Part shown: one piece after another, positions 1 to 8,073 of the stretch
Position numbering within the stretch: position 1 is the stretch's first letter
Layout of the letters: every line of letters starts with the position of its first letter
Assembly: GCA_902768325.1 (NCBI GenBank)
Contig: CACXKY010000009.1
Location: 1 to 34,574 of the forward strand
Source of the DNA: Fibrobacter succinogenes
GTDB lineage: Bacteria; Fibrobacterota; Fibrobacteria; Fibrobacterales; Fibrobacteraceae
Reading direction: 5' to 3'
Length of the DNA stretch: 34,574 nucleotides
Made by a program: the position numbers and the translations under genes
Notes under the pieces: model-generated
The model's database searches: none
What the model saw: the letters and a program-made list of their open reading frames with translations, nothing else
What the model was told of the DNA's origin: nothing

Positions 1-1
1 C

Positions 2-877
2 ACGCTCAGCGCCGAGGAACGTCCGGCTTACGGCAAACTCGTGAACGAACTTAAGGTCGCCGTCTCCGAGGCAATCGACAAGGCTATCGAGACCGCGAAC
101 CAGGCTGCGCTCCAGAAAAAGCTGGAAAGCGGCTTTGTAGATACGACGCTCCCGGGTGCAGGCATCCCGGCGGGCAGCACGCATCCGCTTTACGACGTGC
201 GCGAAGAGATTATCGACTTCTTCAGCCAGATGGGTTTCGAAGTGGACTTCGGTCGCGACATCGAGACGGACTGGTACAACTTCGAGGCGCTCAATACGCC
301 TCCTGACCACCCGAGCCGTGACATGCAGGACACGTTCTACGTGGACGACAAGGTGATGCTGCGTACGCACACCTCCGGCACGCAGATCCACTACATGGAA
401 ACGCACAAGCCGCCGTTCCGCATGATTGCTCCGGGCCACGTGTTCCGCGTCGACAATGATGCGACCCATGCCCCGATGTTCCAGCAGTGCGAAGGCCTCG
501 TGGTCGACGAGAACATCAGCTTTGCAGACCTCAAGGGTGTGCTGCAGGTGTTCATGAACAAACTGTTCGGCGAAGGCGTCAAGACGCGTTTCCGTCCGAG
601 TTTCTTCCCGTTCACGGAGCCGTCTGCCGAAATGGACGTGAGCTGCGTGTTCTGCGGTGGCAAGGGTTGCCGTCGCTGCAAGGGAACCGGCTGGATGGAA
701 ATCGGCGGTTGCGGTTCTGTGGACCCGAACGTGTTCAAGAACTGCGGCATCGATTCCGAGAAGTACACGGGCTTTGCATTCGGCTTCGGTCTCGACCGTA
801 TCGCCATGCTGCGCCACGCGATTCCGGAAATCGGTTTGCTGACGAGCAACGACCAGAGATTCCTGAGCCAGTTCTAG
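2..877 (+). CDS. pheS: Phenylalanine--tRNA ligase alpha subunit, 5' truncated
   Basis: This is the catalytic alpha subunit of phenylalanyl-tRNA synthetase, which charges tRNA-Phe in an alpha2-beta2 enzyme with PheT. The 291 visible residues are open from base 2. They start in the region 'LSAEERPAYGKLVNE', which in the family lies between the N-terminal coiled coil and the catalytic core, so the true start is upstream of the window. The GTG at 41 is an internal valine codon, not the start. Class II features are visible: 'LRTHTSGTQIHYM', 'RVDNDATHAPMFQQCEGLVVD', and motif 3 'GFAFGFGLDRIAML' near the end. A CxxC-type segment (CVFCGGKGCRRCKGTG) sits before motif 3, as in many bacterial PheS. pheT does not follow; a terminator and an opposing gene do, so pheS ends its transcript here. 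Confidence 0.97.
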   Translation, partial: TLSAEERPAYGKLVNELKVAVSEAIDKAIETANQAALQKKLESGFVDTTLPGAGIPAGSTHPLYDVREEIIDFFSQMGFEVDFGRDIETDWYNFEALNTPPDHPSRDMQDTFYVDDKVMLRTHTSGTQIHYMETHKPPFRMIAPGHVFRVDNDATHAPMFQQCEGLVVDENISFADLKGVLQVFMNKLFGEGVKTRFRPSFFPFTEPSAEMDVSCVFCGGKGCRRCKGTGWMEIGGCGSVDPNVFKNCGIDSEKYTGFAFGFGLDRIAMLRHAIPEIGLLTSNDQRFLSQF

Positions 878-901
878 TTTAGACGAAAAACGAGAGATAT
901 G

Positions 902-932
902 AAAAAAGCGGACCATTGCGGCCCGCTTTTTT
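902..932 (+). terminator. Intrinsic terminator after pheS, probably bidirectional
   Basis: A ten-base stem (AAAAAAGCGG at 902-911 with CCGCTTTTTT at 923-932) is extended by CC/GG pairs after one A-C mismatch, with loop ATTGC. The T-run on the plus strand ends pheS. The A-run on the left gives a matching T-run on the minus strand, so it can also end the manC operon, whose stop lies at 954. Confidence 0.88.
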
Positions 933-953
933 AATTCCTTCGGAGGACGTTCA

Positions 954-2333
954 CTACGAACGCTTGTAGTCGTCCTGCACGCGAATGATGTCGTCTTCGC
1001 CGGTGTACTCACCCACCTGGACTTCGACTATCACGAGCGGAAGCTTGCCTTCATTCTGCAGGCGGTGAACAGTCCCTGCCGGAATGTAGGTCGATTCGTT
1101 CGGACGCACGTAAAACACCTTGTCGCCGACGGTGCAGGTGGCGGTGCCGCTCACAACGACCCAGTGTTCGGAACGGTGCAGGTGCTTTTGCAGACTCAGG
1201 CGTTCGCCGGAGCGGACGACAATGCGTTTCATCTTGTAGTTGTCGGTAGATTCGAGCACCGAATACGTTCCCCACGGGCGGTTCACCGTCTGCGGAACAA
1301 CCGGCAGGTCGGAACCGCGGGCCTTCAGTTCGTCGACGACCTTCTTCACCTTCTGGCTGCTACTGAGCGGAGCGACGAGCAAGGCGTCCGGCGTATCCAC
1401 GATGAGCATGTGGTCCAGGTCGATCGTGCAAATCTGGCGCTGCGCCCCGAGGACGAGGGAGTTCTTCGAACCGATGCCGAGGTGCTTCGGGTTCTTGTTG
1501 TTGCCGTTGGAATCATGTTCGTATTCGCCGTAGAGGCTGTCGAACGCGCCGAGGTCAGACCAGCCGATATCGCTCGGCACGACCTTCACCTTGGAAGACT
1601 TTTCCATGACGGCGTAGTCAATGGAGTTGCTCGGGATGTTCATCATGTCGTCGTGCTGGACACGGACGAGCGTTTCGCGATTTTCCTTCTTCGCCTTCGA
1701 ATAGGCCAGCTTGGCCGCAGCGAGGATGTCCGGAGAATATGCATTCAGTTCGCTCAAGAACGTGGACACCTTGAAGCAGAAGATGCCGCTATTCCAGAAG
1801 AACCTTCCCGATTCAACATACTTCTTTGCCGTTTCGAGATCGGGCTTTTCCACGAAGCGCTTTACGTTTTCGCCGTCCGCCTCGATGTAGCCGTAACCCG
1901 TTTCCGGACCGGTCGGGGTAATCCCGAACGTCACCAGCGCACCGGACTTGGCAAGCGTTTCGGCCTTCTGCAGGCATGCTTCGTAGTCGCTGACCTTGCG
2001 GATTACGTGGTCCGACGGAGAGACAAGGACGATATCGTCCGGTTTAAGGCCTAGGCAGGCCAGGGCGATAGCCGGAGCCGTATTGCGGCCGATCGGTTCC
2101 AACAGGAACCTGGAGTCCTTGGCACCGATTTCTTCCAGTTGGTCCTTCGCCAAGAAAAACTGTTCCGCATTGCTCACGATATACTGGGCTTCGCAGAAAT
2201 GCGAGTTTGTCTTCACCGTGCGCTGGAACAGGGACGTGCCATCAAAAAGGCGCGCAAACTGTTTGGGCATAAGCGAGCGGCTTATGGGCCAAAGGCGCGT
2301 TCCGTTTCCACCACAAAGAATCAGGTTAATCAT
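954..2333 (-). CDS. manC: Mannose-1-phosphate guanylyltransferase / mannose-6-phosphate isomerase (type II)
   Basis: This bifunctional cytosolic enzyme makes GDP-mannose, a precursor for capsule and O-antigen. The N-terminal nucleotidyltransferase signature is 'LCGGNGTRLWP' followed by 'SLMPKQF' (residues about 6-26). 'FVEKPDLETAKKY' and 'FFWNSGIFCFK' follow in the middle. The C-terminal cupin (about 350-459) carries the isomerase motif, with 'RPWGTY', 'LQKHLHRSEHWVVVSGTA' and 'YIPAGTVHRLQN'. At 459 residues it has the usual length of the fused ManC/CpsB type. It is the last gene of the minus-strand polysaccharide operon. Its Shine-Dalgarno AGGAG overlaps the stop codon of the upstream wza-like gene (TAGGAG), which suggests translational coupling. 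The terminator at 902-932 lies just beyond its stop. Confidence 0.95.
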   Translation of the reverse strand: MINLILCGGNGTRLWPISRSLMPKQFARLFDGTSLFQRTVKTNSHFCEAQYIVSNAEQFFLAKDQLEEIGAKDSRFLLEPIGRNTAPAIALACLGLKPDDIVLVSPSDHVIRKVSDYEACLQKAETLAKSGALVTFGITPTGPETGYGYIEADGENVKRFVEKPDLETAKKYVESGRFFWNSGIFCFKVSTFLSELNAYSPDILAAAKLAYSKAKKENRETLVRVQHDDMMNIPSNSIDYAVMEKSSKVKVVPSDIGWSDLGAFDSLYGEYEHDSNGNNKNPKHLGIGSKNSLVLGAQRQICTIDLDHMLIVDTPDALLVAPLSSSQKVKKVVDELKARGSDLPVVPQTVNRPWGTYSVLESTDNYKMKRIVVRSGERLSLQKHLHRSEHWVVVSGTATCTVGDKVFYVRPNESTYIPAGTVHRLQNEGKLPLVIVEVQVGEYTGEDDIIRVQDDYKRS

Positions 2334-2344
2334 AAGCTAAGCTC

Positions 2345-3490
2345 CTAATTTTTCTTTTCCCTGCCCCAACGGCTGCTGCTAATCTGCTGGATATTACGCG
2401 TAGTCAGAGAACCGTAGTAAACGGTCTGGACAGACGGCATAATCAGGCTGATAAGGCGGTTCCAAGTAGCGATGCCAGAAGCATCGACGTACACGATGTC
2501 ATGCGTCTTCAGGTTGAAGCGGTCGGCCATCGCAAGCGCCATGGCGTTCTTGCCGTTCAGGTGGAAAACGTCTATCTGATCTTCCGAAGTATTGCGAATG
2601 ACGTAGATGGAACTTGCCGAGGCGTTGAGCGTCTGCAGGCCACCGGCGGAAGCCAGCGCCTCGACCAGGGAAAGCTGGCCCTGGTTCACGTTCACGATGC
2701 CAATCTTCTGGACTTCGCCCATCACGTACACGCGGTCTTCCTTCTGCGTTTCGCTCAAGGCCGGGATGAAAATCTGGTCGTCGGGCTTCAGGAGGATACG
2801 GTCAAGCGGCAGGTTGCTCTTGAACGCTTCCAGGTAATTGATGTCGTAGACCTTGTCTCCACGACGGAGCTGCATCCTGGCCGGGTCGGCTTCTTCGGAA
2901 AAGCCGCCGGCAGCAGCAATCACGGTCGGGATGGTCATCGGGGTTTCGTCAAAAGCGACATAGCCGGGCTTGTTCACCGCGCCAGAGACAAACGCCTTGA
3001 GGCTGTTGTAGCCCGTCACGCGGACATCCACCTGAGGGTCATTCAAGATCTTGTCGGAAAGGCGCTTGGTAATTTCGATACGGAGTTCCTGTGCCGTAAG
3101 GCCAGCCGCCTGGAGTTCACCCGCATACGGGTAGAACAACTTGCCATCCGTCGTCACCTTCTGGCCGGCAGGCTGGTACTGCCCCATCGGGGACGTCAGT
3201 TCCGGATGTTCCCAGACCACCACCTGAACCATATCCAGAGGGCCAATACGGTATTCCGGAGCCGGCAGAGAATCCACAACAAGGTCGGCAAGGTCGCCCA
3301 AAGCCACGGAATCGTCCGCAGACGCAGCCGGCTTTCCAAAATCGCCATCGTCGATGGAATGCAAGACAACCTTGATACCATTATAGGTCGACGAATCCTC
3401 GGGCACGCTCATACGCATTTGCGGAGCGGCAAAGCAACCGTTCAAGATAATGGCGGCGGCACCCAGCATCAACAGTTCCAATTTTTTCAT
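2345..3490 (-). CDS. Polysaccharide export outer-membrane lipoprotein (Wza-like, SLBB domains)
   Basis: This is a probable outer-membrane export channel for capsule or exopolysaccharide. It starts with a lipoprotein signal peptide (MKKLELLMLGAAAIILNGC, lipobox ending at about Cys19). The poly-export domain begins at 'YRIGPLDMVQVVVWEHPELT' (about residue 80) and includes 'DGKLFYPYAGELQAAGLTAQ'. Two SLBB-like segments follow: 'VFVSGAVNKPGYVAFDE'-type at about 168 and 'VYVMGEVQKIGIVNVNQGQLSLVEALASAGG' at about 255. The 381 residues match the Wza family. Its ATG overlaps the phosphatase stop by four bases (ATGA), as in classical wzb/wza pairs, although the order here is phosphatase first. No Wzc-type tyrosine kinase is in the window. 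Confidence 0.9.
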   Translation of the reverse strand: MKKLELLMLGAAAIILNGCFAAPQMRMSVPEDSSTYNGIKVVLHSIDDGDFGKPAASADDSVALGDLADLVVDSLPAPEYRIGPLDMVQVVVWEHPELTSPMGQYQPAGQKVTTDGKLFYPYAGELQAAGLTAQELRIEITKRLSDKILNDPQVDVRVTGYNSLKAFVSGAVNKPGYVAFDETPMTIPTVIAAAGGFSEEADPARMQLRRGDKVYDINYLEAFKSNLPLDRILLKPDDQIFIPALSETQKEDRVYVMGEVQKIGIVNVNQGQLSLVEALASAGGLQTLNASASSIYVIRNTSEDQIDVFHLNGKNAMALAMADRFNLKTHDIVYVDASGIATWNRLISLIMPSVQTVYYGSLTTRNIQQISSSRWGREKKN

Positions 3491-3933
3491 TTTGCAGTCT
3501 CGCTCTGTTTGATTTTTTCAACCCAATAGGGCGTCAATTTCGAAATAAAATTCCATGCCAAGACAAAAGCATTTTCAGGACGGCGGTACGGGTCCGGGAC
3601 ATCTACCCTCTGAGGTTCTCCATAGCGGAAAACTTTGCCTTCAAGCCACGGATACTTGTGCAAGAGCTCCCTTTTGTGCCCATCTTCCATAACAAGGACC
3701 AGATCAGCCCATTTGAGGATGTCCAGGTTAATTTGACGAGCATGATGGGCACTCATGTCGACGCCATGTTCCATGGCAATTTTCTGCGCAATCTCATGCG
3801 CAGGGTGATCCACCAAGGCACCAAGCCCCGCACTCATCACATTAAAATCTGAGCCCAATTCCTTTTTCAACAGATATTCGCCCGTAGGGCTACGGCAAAT
3901 ATTCCCCGTACAAACAACAAGAATGTTTTTCAT
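3487..3933 (-). CDS. Low-molecular-weight protein-tyrosine phosphatase (Wzb-like)
   Basis: This cytosolic phosphatase probably dephosphorylates the tyrosine kinase that controls polysaccharide export. The P-loop C-x5-R is seen at the very N-terminus (VCTGNICRSPTGEYLL, Cys8 to Arg14). The general-acid Asp lies in 'VDVPDPYRRPENAF' near residue 115. At 148 residues it is of normal length. It sits between rfbC (about 40 bp upstream) and the wza-like gene (4-bp overlap), the usual context of Wzb proteins. The cognate kinase is not in this operon, so its partner must be elsewhere, or it may act on another substrate. Confidence 0.93.
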   Translation of the reverse strand: MKNILVVCTGNICRSPTGEYLLKKELGSDFNVMSAGLGALVDHPAHEIAQKIAMEHGVDMSAHHARQINLDILKWADLVLVMEDGHKRELLHKYPWLEGKVFRYGEPQRVDVPDPYRRPENAFVLAWNFISKLTPYWVEKIKQSETAK

Positions 3934-3972
3934 TGTCTCTTAAAATAGAAAAAAAGACGACCCAAAGGCCAG

Positions 3973-4536
3973 CTACAGTTCAAAAGCGAAGCCCAAATCC
4001 TTCAACAGGGGATTCTTGGTATCCTTCTCGGAAAGGAGCGGTTCAAAACCATTCCCCACCGGCCATTCAATGCCGATAGCGGGATCGTTCCAGCAAAGGC
4101 CACCTTCGTCCTTCGGGTCGTACAAGCGGGTGCACTTGTACACAAATGTAGCCGTTTCGCTAAGGACCACGAAACCGTGGGCAAAACCTTCGGGAATGTA
4201 AAATTGTTTTTTGTTTTCGGCAGAAAGCGTCACGCCTTCCCATTTGCCGAACGTGGGGCTTCCCTTGCGGAGGTCTACCGCCACATCAAAGACTTCGCCT
4301 TCAATAACACGGACGAGCTTGCCCTGCGGATTCTTCTTCTGGAAATGAAGGCCGCGGAGCACACCCTTCTTGCTACGGGACTCGTTGTCCTGAACGAACA
4401 CCATGTCGAGGCCGGCAGCATCGAATTCTGCCTTGTTATAGGTTTCCATAAAATAGCCACGATGGTCACCAAAAACCGTCGGTTCTACAATCGTGACTCC
4501 TTCAATAGACGTCTTGATAAAATTGAACTTACCCAT
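3973..4536 (-). CDS. rfbC: dTDP-4-dehydrorhamnose 3,5-epimerase
   Basis: This is the third enzyme of dTDP-L-rhamnose synthesis; it epimerises C3 and C5 of dTDP-4-keto-6-deoxyglucose. The cupin-fold family signatures are all visible: 'GDHRGYFMETYN' (about 23-34), 'VFVQDNESRSKKGVLRGLHFQ' with the catalytic His, 'KLVRVIEGEVFDVAVDLRKGSPTFG', 'IPEGFAHGFVVLSE' and 'YDPKDEGGLCWNDP'. The length of 187 residues is typical. It starts one base after the rfbA stop, so the two are co-transcribed. rfbB (dehydratase) and rfbD (reductase), needed for the whole pathway, are absent here and must be encoded elsewhere. Confidence 0.96.
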   Translation of the reverse strand: MGKFNFIKTSIEGVTIVEPTVFGDHRGYFMETYNKAEFDAAGLDMVFVQDNESRSKKGVLRGLHFQKKNPQGKLVRVIEGEVFDVAVDLRKGSPTFGKWEGVTLSAENKKQFYIPEGFAHGFVVLSETATFVYKCTRLYDPKDEGGLCWNDPAIGIEWPVGNGFEPLLSEKDTKNPLLKDLGFAFEL

Positions 4537-4537
4537 T

Positions 4538-5425
4538 CTAGTACCTAATTTTTCCTTCAGCGACTTTTTTCAAATGTTGACCATAAGGAGACTTGCCGTA
4601 CTTGGCAGCGGATTCGAGCAGTTTTTCCTTGCTGATCCAGCCGTTCCTGTAGGCGATTTCTTCTACGGCGCTAATCTGGATTCCCTGGCGGCATTCCACC
4701 ATCTTCACGAATTCGCCCGCCTCGATGAGGCTGTCCATCGTACCGGTATCGAGCCAGGCAAAGCCACGGCCGAGGAGCTTCACGTCGAGTTCGCCCTTGT
4801 CCAAGTACGTCTTGTTGAGGTCCGTAATTTCCAGTTCTCCACGGGCGCTGGGCTTCTGGGCCTTCGCAAAACCCGAAACGCGGTTGTCGTAGAAGTAGAG
4901 GCCCGTAATGGCGTAATTGCTCTTGGGCTCCTTCGGCTTTTCTTCCACCGAAATCACCTTGCCGTCATTGTCGAATTCCACCACGCCGAAACGTTCCGGA
5001 TCTTCGACGTAGTAGCCGAACACGCTCGCACGGCCGTTCTCTTCAGCGTTCTTGACCGCCGCCTTCAAAAGCGGGCTGAAGCCATTGCCATAAAAGATAT
5101 TGTCGCCCAGGACCATCGCACAGCAGTCGTTACCGATGAATTCTTCACCCAGGATAAAAGCCTGGGCCAAGCCATCCGGGCTCGGCTGGACCTTGTAGCT
5201 CAAGTTGAGGCCCATCGCGGAACCGTCACCCAGCAGGCGTTCGAAGTTCGGCAGGTCCGTTGGCGTCGAGATGATGAGGATATCTCGGATGCCCGCCAGC
5301 ATGAGCGTCGAAAGCGGGTAATAAATCATCGGCTTGTCATAGACAGGCAACAATTGCTTACTCGTGACCATGGTCAGCGGGTACAGTCGGGTTCCGGATC
5401 CTCCGGCAAGTACGATTCCTTTCAT
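4538..5425 (-). CDS. rfbA: Glucose-1-phosphate thymidylyltransferase
   Basis: This enzyme makes dTDP-glucose from glucose-1-phosphate and dTTP, the first step towards dTDP-rhamnose. The nucleotide-binding signature '[16 protein letters not shown]' opens the protein. It is followed by '[20 protein letters not shown]', '[25 protein letters not shown]', 'VLGDNIFYG' and '[21 protein letters not shown]', all characteristic of RmlA. Its 295 residues match the family length. It is the first gene of the minus-strand polysaccharide operon. Only 29 bp separate its ATG from the divergent helicase gene, so its promoter must lie in that AT-rich spacer or reach into the helicase coding sequence. Confidence 0.96.
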   Translation of the reverse strand: MKGIVLAGGSGTRLYPLTMVTSKQLLPVYDKPMIYYPLSTLMLAGIRDILIISTPTDLPNFERLLGDGSAMGLNLSYKVQPSPDGLAQAFILGEEFIGNDCCAMVLGDNIFYGNGFSPLLKAAVKNAEENGRASVFGYYVEDPERFGVVEFDNDGKVISVEEKPKEPKSNYAITGLYFYDNRVSGFAKAQKPSARGELEITDLNKTYLDKGELDVKLLGRGFAWLDTGTMDSLIEAGEFVKMVECRQGIQISAVEEIAYRNGWISKEKLLESAAKYGKSPYGQHLKKVAEGKIRY

Positions 5426-5454
5426 AAAATTAAAAATAATTATCTTTACGCCCT
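5426..5454. promoter_or_regulatory. 29-bp AT-rich divergent spacer between rfbA and the helicase
   Basis: The spacer is almost pure A/T for 20 bases and then ends in TTTACGCCCT before the helicase ATG. On the plus strand a -10-like TATCTT lies only about 8 bases before the ATG, and no Shine-Dalgarno is visible, which would give a very short or leaderless transcript. On the minus strand TAATTATT could serve as a -10 for rfbA. Two full promoters cannot fit without overlapping. This is inference from sequence only. Confidence 0.4.
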
Positions 5455-8073
5455 ATGGCAGAGCAAAACAAGCCCATTCTCAAGAATTCCATCGAGAAAC
5501 TCGCCCAAACAGCCGGCGGGGACCGTTCGAAAATCAGCTCCGAGGACGTCTTGGAGCAGTTCATGGAATGGGCGGAGTCTCGCGGGACAACGCTGTACCC
5601 CGCACAGGAAGAAGCCATCCTCGAACTTCTGGACGGCAAGAACGTCATCTTGAACACGCCCACGGGTAGTGGCAAGTCGATGGTCGCCCTGGCGCTCCAC
5701 TTCGACAGCATCGTACATGGCCGCAAGAGCGTGTACACCTGCCCCATCAAGGCGCTGGTGAACGAGAAGTGGATGGCGCTCTGCAAGGAATTTGGTGCCG
5801 AGAACGTAGGCCTTTCGACCGGCGATGCGACCGTGAACCACGATGCGCCCATCCTCTGCTGCACGGCAGAAATTCTCGCCAACATGGCGCTCAACGAGGG
5901 CGAAAAACTCGACATCATGGACGTGGTGATGGACGAGTTCCACTACTATTCCGACCGCGAGCGCGGTGTCGCCTGGCAAGTGCCGCTCCTGACGCTCCCG
6001 CAATCGAGATTCTTGCTGATGAGTGCGACCGTCGGCGCGACCGATTTCTTTGAACGCGACCTCACGAAACATACCGGGCGTGAGACCGTAACCGTACGCT
6101 CTACGCAAAGGCCGGTACCGCTGGACTTCAGCTACAGCACTTCCGAGATTTCAACCGAAGTGCAGAAACTGGTGAACGAAGGCAAGGCGCCCGTTTACGT
6201 GGTCCACTTTACGCAGGCCGCCGCCGCAAGCAACGCGCAGAACTTCATGAGCCTCGACCTGTGCAGCAAGGAAGAAAAGCAGGCCATCAACGAGGCCATC
6301 AAGGAAGTTCGTTTCTCTAGCCCCTACGGTCCCGATGTCAAGCGCTGGCTCAAGCAGGGAATCGGGCTGCACCATGCAGGACTTTTGCCCAAGTACCGCA
6401 TCCTCTGCGAAAAGCTCGCCCAGAAAGGCTTGCTGAAAGTCATCTGCGGCACCGACACGCTCGGCGTGGGCGTGAACGTTCCTATCCGTACGGTGCTGTT
6501 TACGCAGCTCTGCAAGTACAGCGGCGACAAGACGGCAATCCTTACCGCGCGCGACTTCCACCAGATTGCGGGCCGCGCCGGCCGCAAGGGTTTTGACGAC
6601 GTAGGCTACGTGGTGGCACAGGCTCCCGAGCATGTCATCGAGAACTTGAAACTCGAGGCGAAAAGCCGCCAGACCGGAAAGAAGTTCCAAAAACGGAAAC
6701 CGCCCGAACACGGCTATGTTCCCTTTGACGAGAACACGTACAAGCGCCTGATTGACGCGCAGCCCGAGCCGCTCACATCAAGCTTCCGCGTAGACCATGG
6801 GATGCTCCTGAACATCTTGAGCCGCGAGACCGACGGCTGCCGCGCCATGCGGAACCTTTTGAAGGACTGCCACGAAAGCGCGGCAAGCAAAAAGCAGTTG
6901 CAACACCGCGCCTTTATGCTGTTCCGCAGCCTCGTAGAAAAGAAAATTATCGAATTCGTGAAGCCCATCGCTCCCGGCTACAGCCACCTGCGCGTGAACA
7001 TGGACTTGCAAGACGACTTCGCAATGAACCAGCCGCTTTCGCTGTACCTGCTCGACACACTCCCGAAACTCGACAAGGATTCGCCGGGGTACGCACTTGA
7101 TGTGATTACCCTATGCGAAAGCATCGTCGAGAATCCCGACGCCATCCTTCGCATCCAGCAGAGCAAGGCCCGCGATACACGCCTGAACGAACTCAAGGCG
7201 CAGGGTATGGAATACAACCAGCGCATGGAAGAACTCGAGAAGGTCGAGTACCCCAAGCCGCTGCGCGACTTCATTTACGACACGTACAACGCCTTTGCCG
7301 AAGTCCATCCGTGGGTCGACGTGAACGTAGAACCCAAGAGCATCGTACGCGAGATGTTCGAAAACTTCAGCACCTTCTCGGGTTACGTGAAGCAGTATAA
7401 CCTGCAACGCATGGAAGCGATTCTGCTGCGCCACCTGAACTACGTTTACAAGGTCCTTTCGCAGACAGTGCCCGACGGTTACAAGAACGAGGAACTTCTC
7501 GAGATGCAGGACTACCTGGGTGACATGATCCGCCGCGTCGACTCGAGCCTGTTGGAAGAATGGGAAAAGATGGCCCACCCCGAAGACTACCAGAAGCGAC
7601 TGGAAGCCGGTACCGCCGAAGACGAAGCGGAAAAAGCCTTCGGTGCCGACAAGGCCGCCGCCGACATCACGTACGACAAGAAACGTTTCCTCGGCATGGT
7701 GCGCCAGAGAATATTCCAGATTATGGGCAACCTCGCCAAGCAGGACTTCGCGACGGTACTGGACAGCCTCGCCGACGATCTCGACGAAGGAGAACTCCTT
7801 GCCGATGCAGAAGGCACGCCGTGGACCGAGAAGCGCCTGCTCGAGATTATGGCCGCCTATACCGCCGAACACCACAAGTTCCGCATGGACGTGGAAGGCC
7901 GCGCGCTCGCCCACACCATCGTCACCTACGAAGGCGATACAATGCATGTACAGCAAATGCTCCAGGACGAAGAAGAATTCAACGACTGGAGCATCGATTT
8001 CGATATCAGCTTGAGCGATAGCCGTGAGGCGGGAATCCCGCTTTTGAAACTTGCGAGAATCGGCGAAGTTTAA
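5455..8073 (+). CDS. Ski2-like superfamily 2 helicase (DEAD/DEAH box, DUF3516-type)
   Basis: This is a probable ATP-dependent RNA helicase of 872 residues. Helicase motifs are clear: motif I PTGSGKS (about 69-75), motif Ia-like '[11 protein letters not shown]', motif II as DEFH (160-163), motif III SAT (190-192), motif V '[18 protein letters not shown]' (332-349) and motif VI '[10 protein letters not shown]' (370-379). DEFHYY and [10 protein letters not shown] place it with Ski2/Mtr4/HelY-like enzymes rather than with UvrB or RecQ. The C-terminal ~450 residues are mostly helical and resemble the DUF3516 extension of bacterial Ski2-like proteins. The exact substrate is unknown; RNA turnover or repair is inferred from the family. 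The gene is single and divergent from rfbA. Its stop codon overlaps the stop of the opposing efflux gene. No Shine-Dalgarno is visible before the ATG. Confidence 0.88.
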   Translation: MAEQNKPILKNSIEKLAQTAGGDRSKISSEDVLEQFMEWAESRGTTLYPAQEEAILELLDGKNVILNTPTGSGKSMVALALHFDSIVHGRKSVYTCPIKALVNEKWMALCKEFGAENVGLSTGDATVNHDAPILCCTAEILANMALNEGEKLDIMDVVMDEFHYYSDRERGVAWQVPLLTLPQSRFLLMSATVGATDFFERDLTKHTGRETVTVRSTQRPVPLDFSYSTSEISTEVQKLVNEGKAPVYVVHFTQAAAASNAQNFMSLDLCSKEEKQAINEAIKEVRFSSPYGPDVKRWLKQGIGLHHAGLLPKYRILCEKLAQKGLLKVICGTDTLGVGVNVPIRTVLFTQLCKYSGDKTAILTARDFHQIAGRAGRKGFDDVGYVVAQAPEHVIENLKLEAKSRQTGKKFQKRKPPEHGYVPFDENTYKRLIDAQPEPLTSSFRVDHGMLLNILSRETDGCRAMRNLLKDCHESAASKKQLQHRAFMLFRSLVEKKIIEFVKPIAPGYSHLRVNMDLQDDFAMNQPLSLYLLDTLPKLDKDSPGYALDVITLCESIVENPDAILRIQQSKARDTRLNELKAQGMEYNQRMEELEKVEYPKPLRDFIYDTYNAFAEVHPWVDVNVEPKSIVREMFENFSTFSGYVKQYNLQRMEAILLRHLNYVYKVLSQTVPDGYKNEELLEMQDYLGDMIRRVDSSLLEEWEKMAHPEDYQKRLEAGTAEDEAEKAFGADKAAADITYDKKRFLGMVRQRIFQIMGNLAKQDFATVLDSLADDLDEGELLADAEGTPWTEKRLLEIMAAYTAEHHKFRMDVEGRALAHTIVTYEGDTMHVQQMLQDEEEFNDWSIDFDISLSDSREAGIPLLKLARIGEV

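Noticed and set aside
41..43. GTG at 41 as the start of pheS
   Set aside because: The frame is open to base 2 and the residues before it match the PheS family, so the gene is truncated by the window edge.
4493..5653. A 386-codon plus-strand frame across rfbA into the helicase
   Set aside because: It overlaps two well-supported genes in other frames and has no domain features.
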